16,885 nt of DNA from RUG13409 sp045616985 (lineage in GTDB: Bacteria; Bacillota; Clostridia; Peptostreptococcales; Anaerovoracaceae): the NCBI GenBank assembly GCA_045616985.1, contig JAZLHU010000055.1, forward strand, positions 1 to 16,885, written 5' to 3'. The translations under genes were made by a program, and so were the position numbers. The notes under the pieces were generated by a model. It worked only from the letters and a program-made list of their open reading frames with translations, made no database searches and was not told where the DNA came from. This document shows, piece after piece, positions 1 to 6,910 of the stretch (position 1 is its first letter; every line of letters starts with the position of its first letter).

Positions 1-383
1 CAAAACGCTTATGCACGGCGACTGCTTGGCAGCAATCCTTGCTGCAAACAGTATAACTCTTTAGAATGTCACGCTCAGAAAGCGTGCAAGGCTTTTGCTC
101 AGACGCGCTCCCGCTATTGGGGACCCCTGCATCGGTTCTAAGCTCTGTCTTCGCGCAGATTTCAGTCTCAAAGCGCCAAAGCCTACGGCTTTGCTCTTTG
201 CTCCTTCGTCTGCTGCTTGCCAGTCGCCAAGAACCGGCTTCCCCAAATGTCTTCGCAAATGCCTTTCGCGCTTTCTGAGCTTAAGTGAATGCCTTTATGT
301 CTACAGCTTTTGCAAAGGATCGCTTTCAGACGCATTTTGCAAAAACGGCGGCTGCAGAGGCTCGCTTCGAATCTTTGTTTTGC
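1..383. other. Gene-poor, unassigned GC-rich stretch
   Basis: I see no gene I can support here. Several overlapping frames stay open on both strands, but none has a ribosome binding site or a recognisable product, and they read as low-information Ser/Arg/Leu-rich strings. Structure that is visible: a small hairpin at 70-86 (CACGCT, 5-nt loop, AGCGTG), and a 12-bp inverted pair, GCTCAGAAAGCG at 73-84 and CGCTTTCTGAGC at 269-280. A hairpin-forming AAAGCC-TAC-GGCTTT near 178-192 recurs in inverted form inside the tandem repeats downstream. It may be decayed repeat or mobile DNA, or part of a larger repeat starting outside the window. Confidence 0.4.
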
Positions 384-794
384 AATTTGTCTTAAAAGCA
401 AAGACGGATGAAGCCTTAAGGCGAACATCTGCAGGGCTGCGTTCTTCAACACAGTGAGCAGCTCCGTTAAGCGAGGCCTCGCGAAGCATTAGGCCGAGCA
501 GGAACACGAACTGATGTCTGAACAGCAGACCGAAGCCGTGAGCCGTAGGCTTTAAAGGACTTTGCATAAGATAAATTACCTTAAGCACAATTTACAAAGC
601 AAAGTCCGGATGAAGCCTTAAGGCGAACATCTGCAGGGCTGCGTTCTTCAACACAGTGAGTGGCTCCGTTAAGCGAGGCCTCGCGAAGCATTAGGCCGAG
701 CAGGAACACGAACTGATGTCTGAACAGCAGACCGAAGCCGTGAGCCGTAGGCTTTAACGGACTTTGCATAAGATAATTTGCCTAAAAAGCAAAG
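384..794. repeat. Tandem repeat, two ~200-bp units plus start of a third
   Basis: The stretches 406-574 and 608-776 align without gaps at an offset of 202 bp and differ at only three positions by my reading. A leader of the type AATTT...AAAGCAAAG precedes each unit and occurs a third time at 775-794, so the array is two full units plus the start of another. Each unit carries a 10-bp palindrome GCCTTAAGGC (413-422 and 615-624), a 12-bp palindrome GCGAGGCCTCGC (471-482 and 673-684), a GTCTG/CAGAC hairpin and an AAGCC/GGCTT hairpin near its end. On the minus strand each unit stays open in one frame and the few differences are mostly mild, but no ribosome binding site precedes it. I read it as a structured intergenic repeat of unknown function. 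Confidence 0.85.
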
Positions 795-798
795 CCGT

Positions 799-827
799 AA
801 AAAAGAGCTGCAAAAATGCAGCTCTTT
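799..827 (-). terminator. Rho-independent terminator of the rpmH-jag operon
   Basis: A perfect 10-bp inverted repeat (AAAGAGCTGC at 802-811 and GCAGCTCTTT at 818-827) with a 6-nt loop starts 5 bp beyond the jag stop codon. Read on the minus strand it runs straight into a T tract (799-804), the classic intrinsic terminator layout for transcription coming from jag. Confidence 0.88.
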
Positions 828-831
828 GGTT

Positions 832-1668
832 TTAGTGCCTTGCCGGCAGAATTACTACTCTTCTGAACGGCTCATCTCCTTCGGATCTTGTTGTTACCGT
901 AGGAACACCCTGAAGTGTGGTGTGGATTACCTTGCGTTCATAAGGATTCATTGGCTCAAGTCTCACATTCTTGCCTGTCTTAACTGCCTTTTCGGCAAGT
1001 CTTAAAGCAAGCTTTTCAAGAGTAAGCTCTCTCTTTGCCCTGTATCCTTCTGCATCAACAACAACTCTTATGTATTTATCTTCGTCCTTGTTGACTACCA
1101 GACTCGTAAGATACTGAACGGCATCAAGGGTTGCGCCTCTTTTGCCGATAACCGTTCCCGTATCCTTTCCGTCAATATCCACATAAACGCTGTCTGCGTT
1201 TGTAAATACCTTTATCGAAATCTCTATTCCCATGTCTGCCGCAACCTGCGTAAGGAAGTCCTTTGCAGCGTGCTTTTCTTCTTCCTTAAGGTTGTCAGGG
1301 CGTTTGGAAACGAGATCGATGTCATTTTCCAAAGCAATTTCTGCTGCTTGCGTGTTATCGTTTTGCTGTTTCTGTTTCTTTTTCTTTTGTTTGTTTTTCT
1401 TTTCGCCGGTCTTTGCGGCATCAGCCATGGCTCCGTCCTTTTCGGACTCTGCCTTTGGCCGGACCTCTCTGCTTTTTTCAGGTCGGGTCTTTTCGGGAAC
1501 TAATTCCTCTACTCTGACCTTTGCGAGCTTGGAGCCGATCCCAAGAAATCCCTTGCTTGGCTCTTCCAAAACTATAACTCTGACCTGTTCTCTTGTAAGC
1601 CTGAGGTCCTGAAGGGCAAGCTCAACAGCTGATTCAATGCTGTCGCCCCACTTTTCCGAATATTTCAT
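832..1668 (-). CDS. jag: Jag / KhpB RNA-binding protein (SpoIIIJ-associated)
   Basis: RNA-binding protein of the Jag/KhpB family, 278 residues, cytoplasmic and usually encoded next to YidC/SpoIIIJ. Visible domains are a Jag-N domain (about 1-56, with a KGFLGIGSKLAKV motif), a charged Lys/Gln-rich linker (about 57-120), a KH domain with the RNA-binding GKRG loop at 175-178, and a C-terminal R3H domain with R245 and H249 in the RxxxH arrangement. In Firmicutes relatives this protein binds many transcripts and affects cell division and elongation; that role is family knowledge, not visible here. I chose ATG 1668 because GGAGG lies 5 nt upstream; a longer reading from TTG at 1680 would consume this ribosome binding site. 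It lies 15 bp after yidC and is the last gene of the operon. Confidence 0.95.
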   Translation of the reverse strand: MKYSEKWGDSIESAVELALQDLRLTREQVRVIVLEEPSKGFLGIGSKLAKVRVEELVPEKTRPEKSREVRPKAESEKDGAMADAAKTGEKKNKQKKKKQKQQNDNTQAAEIALENDIDLVSKRPDNLKEEEKHAAKDFLTQVAADMGIEISIKVFTNADSVYVDIDGKDTGTVIGKRGATLDAVQYLTSLVVNKDEDKYIRVVVDAEGYRAKRELTLEKLALRLAEKAVKTGKNVRLEPMNPYERKVIHTTLQGVPTVTTRSEGDEPFRRVVILPARH

Positions 1669-1673
1669 TCGCT

Positions 1674-1678
1674 CCTCC
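1674..1678 (-). promoter_or_regulatory. Ribosome binding site fixing the jag start
   Basis: GGAGG on the minus strand, separated by 5 nt from ATG 1668. It decides for this ATG over the in-frame TTG at 1680, which lies upstream of the site. Confidence 0.8.
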
Positions 1679-1683
1679 AAAGC

Positions 1684-2403
1684 TTATTTATTTGCTTGTT
1701 TCTGTCTTTTTTCGATTTCGGCCTGTGCCTGCTGCTGCAGTTTTTTCTTTGCCTTCATCTTGTTCATGATTGCTGTCTGAAGAATCATTACAAGGTTACC
1801 TATTACCCAGTAAAGTGCAAGTCCGGATGCAAAGGATCTGCCCAGAAGGAAGATCATCAGCGGCATGAAATATGTCATTCCTTTCATTGCACCTGCTGCT
1901 GTCTGGTCCTGACCCTTGGTTGAAAAATAGGTCTGCAGGAAAGTAGTAAGTCCTGCAAAAATCGGAAGTATCCAGCTATCCGGCTGGCTGAGGTCAGGAA
2001 CCCATAAGAAGGATTCGTGAACTGCTGCAAGCATTGCCGGAGATGTCATGTGAACAAGAGGATTTCTCAGAAGCTCGTAGAGTCCCATGATAATGGGAAA
2101 CTGAATAAGGAGCGGCAGGCAGCCTGAAAAGCTGCTGATACCGTTCTGAGCGTAAAGCTCATTAAGCTTTTCATTCATCTTCTGCTGATCTCTTGCATAA
2201 CGCTGCTTGATTTCTCCAACCTGTGTCTGCATTTCAGCCATTTTCTGACTCTGTTCAATCTGCTTGAAGTACAGTGGAATCATCAAGCCTCTGATTACAA
2301 TAGTCAGCAAGATAATGGATACTGCATAATTTCCCGTGAGATCATAGATCCACGTCATCGGATATCCGATTATCCTGGCAAGAAAACCTAAAATTGCGTT
2401 CAT
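1684..2403 (-). CDS. yidC: YidC/Oxa1-family membrane protein insertase
   Basis: Membrane insertase that helps SecYEG place proteins in the cytoplasmic membrane and can also act alone. The 239-residue protein has the short Gram-positive architecture: several hydrophobic segments (about 25-45, 92-112, 142-158, 175-190, 193-215), the conserved hydrophilic-groove arginine in the first segment (R38 in VIRGLMIPLYFKQ), a charged cytoplasmic hairpin (about 48-85), and a Lys/Gln-rich C-terminal tail that in relatives contacts the ribosome. No lipobox cysteine is visible at the N terminus, unlike SpoIIIJ/YidC1 lipoproteins of bacilli. GGAGA lies a few nt before the ATG. It sits between yidD and jag, the standard context. 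It could be called spoIIIJ if the organism sporulates; sporulation is not shown here. Confidence 0.95.
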   Translation of the reverse strand: MNAILGFLARIIGYPMTWIYDLTGNYAVSIILLTIVIRGLMIPLYFKQIEQSQKMAEMQTQVGEIKQRYARDQQKMNEKLNELYAQNGISSFSGCLPLLIQFPIIMGLYELLRNPLVHMTSPAMLAAVHESFLWVPDLSQPDSWILPIFAGLTTFLQTYFSTKGQDQTAAGAMKGMTYFMPLMIFLLGRSFASGLALYWVIGNLVMILQTAIMNKMKAKKKLQQQAQAEIEKRQKQANK

Positions 2404-2418
2404 TTTCTCTCCAATTTG

Positions 2419-2628
2419 TTATGGTACCGGATCGTATCCTCCGGGATGACCCGGATGACACCTTGATATTCTTTTGATACCCAGCCAGGTTCCTTTAAGG
2501 GCTCCGTACTTTAAGACAGCCTCCCTGGTATACTGCGAGCATGTAGGAACATACCTGCATGTGCTCGGAAACCTCGGAGATATGTACATACGGTAAATAT
2601 CTATAAAAAATACAAGAACATATTTCAT
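2419..2628 (-). CDS. yidD: YidD membrane protein insertion efficiency factor
   Basis: Small protein (69 residues) of the YidD family, which assists YidC-dependent insertion. The family signature is complete: an amphipathic N-terminal helix (about 1-15), then ISPRFPSTCRYVPTCSQYT with the conserved cysteines, and the terminal CHPGHPGGYDPVP. Its ATG shares one base with the rnpA stop codon (TAATG), which suggests translational coupling, and yidC follows after 15 bp. Length and context are typical; alternatives are unlikely. Confidence 0.95.
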   Translation of the reverse strand: MKYVLVFFIDIYRMYISPRFPSTCRYVPTCSQYTREAVLKYGALKGTWLGIKRISRCHPGHPGGYDPVP

Positions 2629-2969
2629 TATGAAATAAACTTTGCCCTCTTCATTGCGGCTTCAATTGATTTTTTCACATCCGCACATTTTGAATCCGAA
2701 ATTGTATTTCTGGCTATGAACAAAAGATCGTACCCTTGCGGTATAATTTGTTCCTTTTCTATCTGACGAAGGGCTTCCCTCATCAGCCTTGCGGCTCTGT
2801 GACGAACCACACTGTTTCCGACCTTCTTACTTGCTAAAAAGGCCTTTCTGTTAAACTCAAACTCGTTTTTCAGGCATACTAAAACTATATGTTTGCCCGG
2901 ATAAGACCTTCCTTTATTCTTTAATCTGTCAAAATCAGATTTATTTCTCAGGATGTCTTCTCTTTTCAT
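2628..2969 (-). CDS. rnpA: Ribonuclease P protein component
   Basis: Protein subunit of RNase P, which binds the catalytic RNA and pre-tRNA leaders during 5' maturation. The 113-residue basic protein has the family start (REDILRNKSDFDRL...KGRSY), a central VGNSVVRHRAARLMREALR segment and the late LLFIARN strand. The usual RNRxKR-type signature is present in a variant form, RHRAAR. The start codon overlaps the rpmH stop by one base and the stop overlaps the yidD start by one base (both TAATG), so the three small genes are probably translated as a coupled set. Confidence 0.95.
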   Translation of the reverse strand: MKREDILRNKSDFDRLKNKGRSYPGKHIVLVCLKNEFEFNRKAFLASKKVGNSVVRHRAARLMREALRQIEKEQIIPQGYDLLFIARNTISDSKCADVKKSIEAAMKRAKFIS

Positions 2970-3112
2970 TATGCGCTGAGTCTCTTTCTTCCTCTGAGTC
3001 TTCTTCTTTTGAGGACATTTCTGCCGTTCTTTGTGGACATTCTCTTACGGAAACCGTGTTCCTTGGCTCTTTGTCCCTTCTTCGGCTGGTATGTCATAAC
3101 TCCCTTTGCCAT
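2969..3112 (-). CDS. rpmH: 50S ribosomal protein L34
   Basis: Ribosomal protein L34 of the large subunit. I translated it directly: 47 residues, starting MAKGVMTYQPKKGQRAKEHG and continuing with the family pattern FRKRMSTKNGRNVLKRRR before the basic tail ending RKRLSA. An AAAGGAGG ribosome binding site stands about 9 nt before the ATG. The TAA stop shares its last base with the rnpA ATG. It is the first gene of the operon; the preceding 58 bp form a short leader behind the promoter located in the recF 3' end. The reading frame is below 60 codons and easy to miss. Confidence 0.97.
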   Translation of the reverse strand: MAKGVMTYQPKKGQRAKEHGFRKRMSTKNGRNVLKRRRLRGRKRLSA

Positions 3113-3170
3113 GATTTTTTCCTCCTTTCATCAGATGTCAAAGCGCCACTCCCCCTATTATGAGAATAGC

Positions 3171-4256
3171 CTAAATATTATATAGGTTGACAATACCGTT
3201 GTCAACTTTATATGTGTTGCCCTTTGGAAGCTTTTTCTTAAGCTCCTCGTCAATTTCAGTTGCCGTAATAAATACCTGAACATCCTTCATGGCTTCAATA
3301 AGATATTGCTGTCTGGTTTTATCCAGCTCTGACAGCACATCATCAAGTAAAAGCACTGCATTTTCGCCGGTTTCCTGTTTTATTAAACCTATTTCCGCTA
3401 ATTTCATGGAAAGTGCTGCAGTTCTTTGCTGACCCTGGCTTCCGAAGCTTCTTATATCACTTCCGTTTATTTCTATACAAAGGTCGTCCTTATGAGGTCC
3501 AAAACTCGTATGACCCTTATACATATCATGTTCAAAATCCTTGTTTAAATACTTAATAAAAGTTTCTTTATCAGTTACACCTGTTTCATAAAATATTTCA
3601 AGCTTTTCCTTTCCGCTTGAAATTTTATTATGAATATCAGAGCTGATTGCCTGAAGTCTTTTTGTAAATTCAATTCTTTCTTTTACTATTCTTGTTCCGT
3701 AATCAGCAAGTGATTCGTTAAATACATCAAATAAATTTTTATCCTGTATTTTATCTCTTAATAATTGATTTCTTTGTCTTAAAACCTTCTTATAATTTCC
3801 GAGATCCGAATAATAAACAGGTTTTATCTGACAAAGCTCCCTGTCTAAAAATTTTCTTCTGTTATCCGGACCCTCTTTTACAATTTTTAAATCATCAGGT
3901 GAAAATATAACGATATAAACATTTTCCAAAAGATCGGCTGTTCTTTCTAATTTTACTCCGTTTACTTTTAATATTTTTCCTTCGTTCCGATATATTATTT
4001 CTATCTCTGTTTCTTTATTGTATTTTTCATCGCATACAACAGAAATAACCTTCGAATTTTTTTCTCCGAAGGCTATCATTTCCTGATCTTTATTAGTCCT
4101 GAAAGATTTTCCAAGACCCATTATAAACAAGCTTTCAATTAAATTTGTTTTACCCTGAGCATTATGACCTGTTATTAAATTTAATTTTTTATCAAATTCT
4201 AAATCAAGCTCTTTATAATTTCTGAAATTATTTATTTTTATTTTTTTAAAATACAT
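3171..4256 (-). CDS. recF: RecF, DNA replication and repair SMC-like ATPase
   Basis: ABC/SMC-type ATPase that works with RecO and RecR to load RecA at gaps behind stalled forks. The 361-residue protein has the expected layout: Walker A GHNAQGKTN at 30-38, a lever region in the middle, the ABC-type signature SQGQQR at 273-278, and Walker B with the D-loop (VLLLDDVLSELD) at 301-312. The ATG overlaps the dnaN stop by one base (TAATG), so RecF and the clamp are probably co-translated. The S4-domain gene often found between dnaN and recF is absent. The coding sequence is very AT-rich (one 60-nt sample is 30% GC), unlike gyrB-gyrA. Its final codons contain the rpmH promoter. Confidence 0.97.
   Translation of the reverse strand: MYFKKIKINNFRNYKELDLEFDKKLNLITGHNAQGKTNLIESLFIMGLGKSFRTNKDQEMIAFGEKNSKVISVVCDEKYNKETEIEIIYRNEGKILKVNGVKLERTADLLENVYIVIFSPDDLKIVKEGPDNRRKFLDRELCQIKPVYYSDLGNYKKVLRQRNQLLRDKIQDKNLFDVFNESLADYGTRIVKERIEFTKRLQAISSDIHNKISSGKEKLEIFYETGVTDKETFIKYLNKDFEHDMYKGHTSFGPHKDDLCIEINGSDIRSFGSQGQQRTAALSMKLAEIGLIKQETGENAVLLLDDVLSELDKTRQQYLIEAMKDVQVFITATEIDEELKKKLPKGNTYKVDNGIVNLYNI
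3177..3205 (-). promoter_or_regulatory. Consensus SigA promoter for rpmH operon, inside recF 3' end
   Basis: On the minus strand TTGACA (3200-3205) is followed by exactly 17 bp and TATAAT (3177-3182), a full match to the housekeeping consensus. Both elements lie within the last codons of recF. Start of transcription is expected near 3170, giving a leader of about 58 nt to rpmH. A perfect dyad, GTTGACAA-N5-TTGTCAAC (3186-3206), covers the -35 element and most of the spacer and could be an operator. Confidence 0.88.
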
Positions 4257-5365
4257 TAAGCTGCTGTAATTCTTACAGGTAAAACAAGGTATGTATAAGC
4301 ATCTCCGTCTACAGGCTTAATAATACAAGAGCTTATGCTTGTTCCCATTTCAAATGCAATTTCATCATCTGTTATTACTTTTAAAACGTCAATTAAATAT
4401 TTTGAATTAAAGCCTATAACAATATTATCTCCGCTTGTTTCAGCACTTAAATGTTCATTTACGTTTCCTTCCTCTGATCTTGAAGTAATGTCAACGTTTC
4501 CGTCCTCAACAGTAATTTTTATTAAATTATTTTTACCTTCTTTCGCAAGAAGACTTGCTCTTTCAATTCCTGACAGCATTTCTTCTTTTGAAACAACAAT
4601 TCTTGTTTTATAAGAAGCCGGAATAATATCTTTATATTTAATAAATTCTCCTTCTAAAAGCCTTACAACAATTCTTGTTTCTTCAGTCAATACTTCAACC
4701 TTCTTTTCATCAATCAATAAGCTTAAAGTATCCGACCCTTCATCCTCTTTTAAAATCTTATTTATTTCCGAAAGTATCCTTGCAGGTATAACAATTTTCT
4801 TTTCTTTATCTATTTTGATTTCGGATTGTGCAACTGCCATTCTGAATCCGTCTAAAGCAACCATTTCAAGTCCTTTATCTGAAAAGTTTAAAAGCGCTCC
4901 GGTTAAAATACCTTTTTTCTCATCAATGCTTGCTGCAAAAATCACCTTATTTATCAATTCAACAAAGTCTTTTTTCTTAATATCAAAAAAATCCTTTGAA
5001 TCTATTCCTTTAATTACGGGAAATTCTTCGGCAGGCAGGCTTACAATATTAAAATCAGATCCAAGACAATTAATATAAAACTTATTATCGGATTTAAGCT
5101 CTGCAGAAAGAAGTGCATTCGGAAGCTTTCTTACGATTTCTCCGAAAAGTTTAGCTGAAACCACACCTGTGCCTTCTTCTCCGGATTGAATATCAACGGA
5201 TGTTTCAATACTCATATCAAGGTCGGATGCAGATAAAGTAAGTCTGTTCCCTTTAACAGTTAAAAGAACTCCTTTCAAAACAGGAATAGTAGTTCTTACT
5301 GAAACTGCTCTACTTACCGTATTTAATGCTTTTGAAAGTGCAGCTTGTGAGCAAATAAATTTCAT
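4256..5365 (-). CDS. dnaN: DNA polymerase III beta subunit (sliding clamp)
   Basis: Homodimeric ring clamp that tethers DNA polymerase III and other proteins to DNA. The 369-residue protein has the usual three repeated clamp domains. Recognisable pieces are the N-terminal MKFICSQAALSKALNTVSRA, the SASDLDMSIET strand of domain 1, the LDGFRMAV segment of domain 2, and a C-terminal IKPVDGDAYTYLVLPVRI strand that forms the partner-binding pocket. A GAGG element about 10 nt before the ATG serves as ribosome binding site. It follows dnaA after 161 bp and runs into recF by a 1-bp overlap. Composition is strikingly AT-rich, about 22% GC in one 60-nt sample. Confidence 0.97.
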   Translation of the reverse strand: MKFICSQAALSKALNTVSRAVSVRTTIPVLKGVLLTVKGNRLTLSASDLDMSIETSVDIQSGEEGTGVVSAKLFGEIVRKLPNALLSAELKSDNKFYINCLGSDFNIVSLPAEEFPVIKGIDSKDFFDIKKKDFVELINKVIFAASIDEKKGILTGALLNFSDKGLEMVALDGFRMAVAQSEIKIDKEKKIVIPARILSEINKILKEDEGSDTLSLLIDEKKVEVLTEETRIVVRLLEGEFIKYKDIIPASYKTRIVVSKEEMLSGIERASLLAKEGKNNLIKITVEDGNVDITSRSEEGNVNEHLSAETSGDNIVIGFNSKYLIDVLKVITDDEIAFEMGTSISSCIIKPVDGDAYTYLVLPVRITAA

Positions 5366-5526
5366 TTTTGAAAAACCTCTTTCTTTATTTAATAAATTTT
5401 GTTGGTGCTGATGCTGTTGTACCTGCGGAAAAGTGGAAAAGTATTAAAATCCTTAAAATTTCAACAGATTTAGGATTTTAAAACCTGTGGAAAAGCATAT
5501 TTTTCTTTTCACACTCTGTGGACAAA
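5366..5526. other. dnaA-dnaN gap with DnaA-box-like sites (possible oriC part)
   Basis: Two sites one mismatch from the DnaA box TGTGGATAA are present in the same orientation: TGTGGAAAA (5486-5494) and TGTGGACAA (5517-5525), the second just beyond the dnaA stop. AT-rich DNA and a hairpin follow. In Bacillus subtilis the equivalent gap holds the DNA-unwinding half of a bipartite origin, so a similar role is possible here. I found no clear DnaA-trio run. Confidence 0.5.
5445..5480 (-). terminator. AT-rich hairpin between dnaA and dnaN (possible attenuator)
   Basis: TAAAATCCT (5445-5453) and AGGATTTTA (5472-5480) form a perfect 9-bp inverted repeat that can extend by an inner AAAT/ATTT pairing. 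On the minus strand the following bases are T-rich but not a clean T tract. It may trim dnaA transcripts or act as a dnaN leader structure, or it may be part of the origin. Confidence 0.35.
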
Positions 5527-6870
5527 TTATTCTTCCAGTTGAGATTGAATGGATTCAACGGTTTTTTTTGTATCCGGCATGATTCTTATTTCTTTTTCTA
5601 TTTTTTCATAAGAGTGCATTATCGTTGTATGATCCTTTCCGCCGAATTCTTTTCCTATCATCGGAAATGAATAATTCTGACAATTCTGGCGGATCAGATA
5701 AATGGCGATTTGCCTCGGGTAAACAAAGCTTTGAGACCTGCTTTTTGATTCAAGGTCGGAAACCTTGATATCGTAGTATTTTGCAACCGCTTTTTTAATC
5801 AGGGTCGGGGTTATTTCCTTTTCCTTTACATTAAAAATCTCCGATAGCACTTTTTTGGTAAGCTGTACAGAAAACTCCACACTGCTGTGTGTTACACTGA
5901 ACAGTACCCTGTTGAATGCGCCTTCAATTTCACGGATATTCCCGGAAAGCGACTGGGCAATAATATCAAGGGATTCCATCAGGTTTTGCTGATTGACGTC
6001 AAGGCCCTCTAAAATAGCTTTGTTTTTTAAGATTGCCATTCTCGTTTCATATTCAGGCGGCTGGATGTCAATAGCAATTCCTTTGGAAAAACGGGTAACG
6101 AGCCGTTCCGGAAGATCTCCGAGCTCTCTCGGCGGTCTGTCCGAGGTGAAAACTATCTGTTTATTTGCATTGTCGAGAGCCTCAAAGGTATTGAAAAGCT
6201 CCTCTTCAACGGCATTTCCCTTTTTGATGATGAACTGGACGTCATCAAAAAGGAGATAATCCACAGACCTGTATTTATTTTTAAATTTTTGGGTCGTTTG
6301 ATTTCTGATTGCCTCAACCAATTCGCTTACAAAGGTCTCGGCAGGGACATAGAGAACCTTTTTTCTTGGCTTATGCTCTCTTACATAATGTCCGATGGCA
6401 TGCATAAGGTGAGTTTTTCCGAGTCCGGAGCCGCCGTAAATAAACAAAGGATTGTATCCCTTATCGAATTTTTCGGCAACGGACAGAGCTGCAGCCAGAG
6501 CAAGCTGGTTGTTCGGGCCGTCCACAAAGGTTTCAAACGTATATTTAGGATCCAAAGTGTCTATTTCAGGGAATACTTCTCCTGCATCGTCGTCTTCGAT
6601 CAGATTAGGCTCTTTGGTTACAATTTCAACATCGTAGGGCTTTCCGAAAATCGCTGCAACGGCAAGCTGCACCTTTTCCATGTATCTTAAAGCCGCACTT
6701 CTGCGCACGCCGCTTGGGTCGTCGTCCAGAAGATAGAGCTTTTGCTCTTTCTCGCTCAGCTTACATGGAGCAAGCGGTTTGATAAAGGTGTTTATCTGCA
6801 GGGTTTCCATTGAATCCTCAAGTTTTTTGAGGACATCGGTCCACTTATTTTTCAGTTCGGTCTTAGTCAT
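5527..6870 (-). CDS. dnaA: Chromosomal replication initiator DnaA
   Basis: AAA+ initiator that binds DnaA boxes and opens the origin. 447 residues: domain I (about 1-86), a short acidic linker (about 87-107), the AAA+ core with Walker A GGSGLGKTH at 146-154 and Walker B LLFDD at 206-210, the sensor/arginine-finger stretch SDRPPRELGDLPERLVTRF, and the DNA-binding domain IV with the signature DHTTIMHS at 413-420. I start it at ATG 6870: AAGGA is 6 nt upstream, whereas the longer reading from ATG 6900 begins directly beside a TATAAT box and would leave almost no leader. Domain II is short. Divergent from gyrB across the presumed origin; DnaA boxes lie on both sides. Confidence 0.96.
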   Translation of the reverse strand: MTKTELKNKWTDVLKKLEDSMETLQINTFIKPLAPCKLSEKEQKLYLLDDDPSGVRRSAALRYMEKVQLAVAAIFGKPYDVEIVTKEPNLIEDDDAGEVFPEIDTLDPKYTFETFVDGPNNQLALAAALSVAEKFDKGYNPLFIYGGSGLGKTHLMHAIGHYVREHKPRKKVLYVPAETFVSELVEAIRNQTTQKFKNKYRSVDYLLFDDVQFIIKKGNAVEEELFNTFEALDNANKQIVFTSDRPPRELGDLPERLVTRFSKGIAIDIQPPEYETRMAILKNKAILEGLDVNQQNLMESLDIIAQSLSGNIREIEGAFNRVLFSVTHSSVEFSVQLTKKVLSEIFNVKEKEITPTLIKKAVAKYYDIKVSDLESKSRSQSFVYPRQIAIYLIRQNCQNYSFPMIGKEFGGKDHTTIMHSYEKIEKEIRIMPDTKKTVESIQSQLEE

Positions 6871-6876
6871 GGTTTT

Positions 6877-6881
6877 TCCTT
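6877..6881 (-). promoter_or_regulatory. Ribosome binding site fixing the dnaA start
   Basis: AAGGA on the minus strand, 6 nt before ATG 6870. Together with the -10 box only 2 bp upstream of ATG 6900 it favours the shorter DnaA reading. Confidence 0.65.
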
Positions 6882-6901
6882 CGTTTTTAGTGTGGACCAT
6901 G

Positions 6902-6910
6902 ATTATACCA
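6902..6910 (-). promoter_or_regulatory. dnaA promoter, extended -10 type
   Basis: The minus strand reads TGGTATAAT, a perfect TATAAT with the TGn extension, and no good -35 hexamer at 17-18 bp. A DnaA-like box (TTTTCCACA on the plus strand, 6918-6926) and a 9-bp dyad (6913-6921 with 6932-6940) lie exactly where the -35 region would be, which suggests repression of dnaA by its own product. Confidence 0.72.

Noticed and set aside
301..769. Minus-strand ORFs inside the tandem repeat as real proteins
   Set aside because: No ribosome binding site before either copy, and the open frame is a by-product of the repeated sequence; kept only as a repeat.
778..1005. 75-codon plus-strand ORF over the jag end
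   Set aside because: It crosses the terminator and the jag coding end, with no ribosome binding site.
1669..1680. Longer Jag starting at TTG 1680
   Set aside because: It would start upstream of the clear GGAGG that serves ATG 1668.
6871..6900. Ten extra N-terminal residues of DnaA from ATG 6900
   Set aside because: The ATG is 2 bp from the -10 box and has no ribosome binding site, whereas ATG 6870 has AAGGA at 6 nt.
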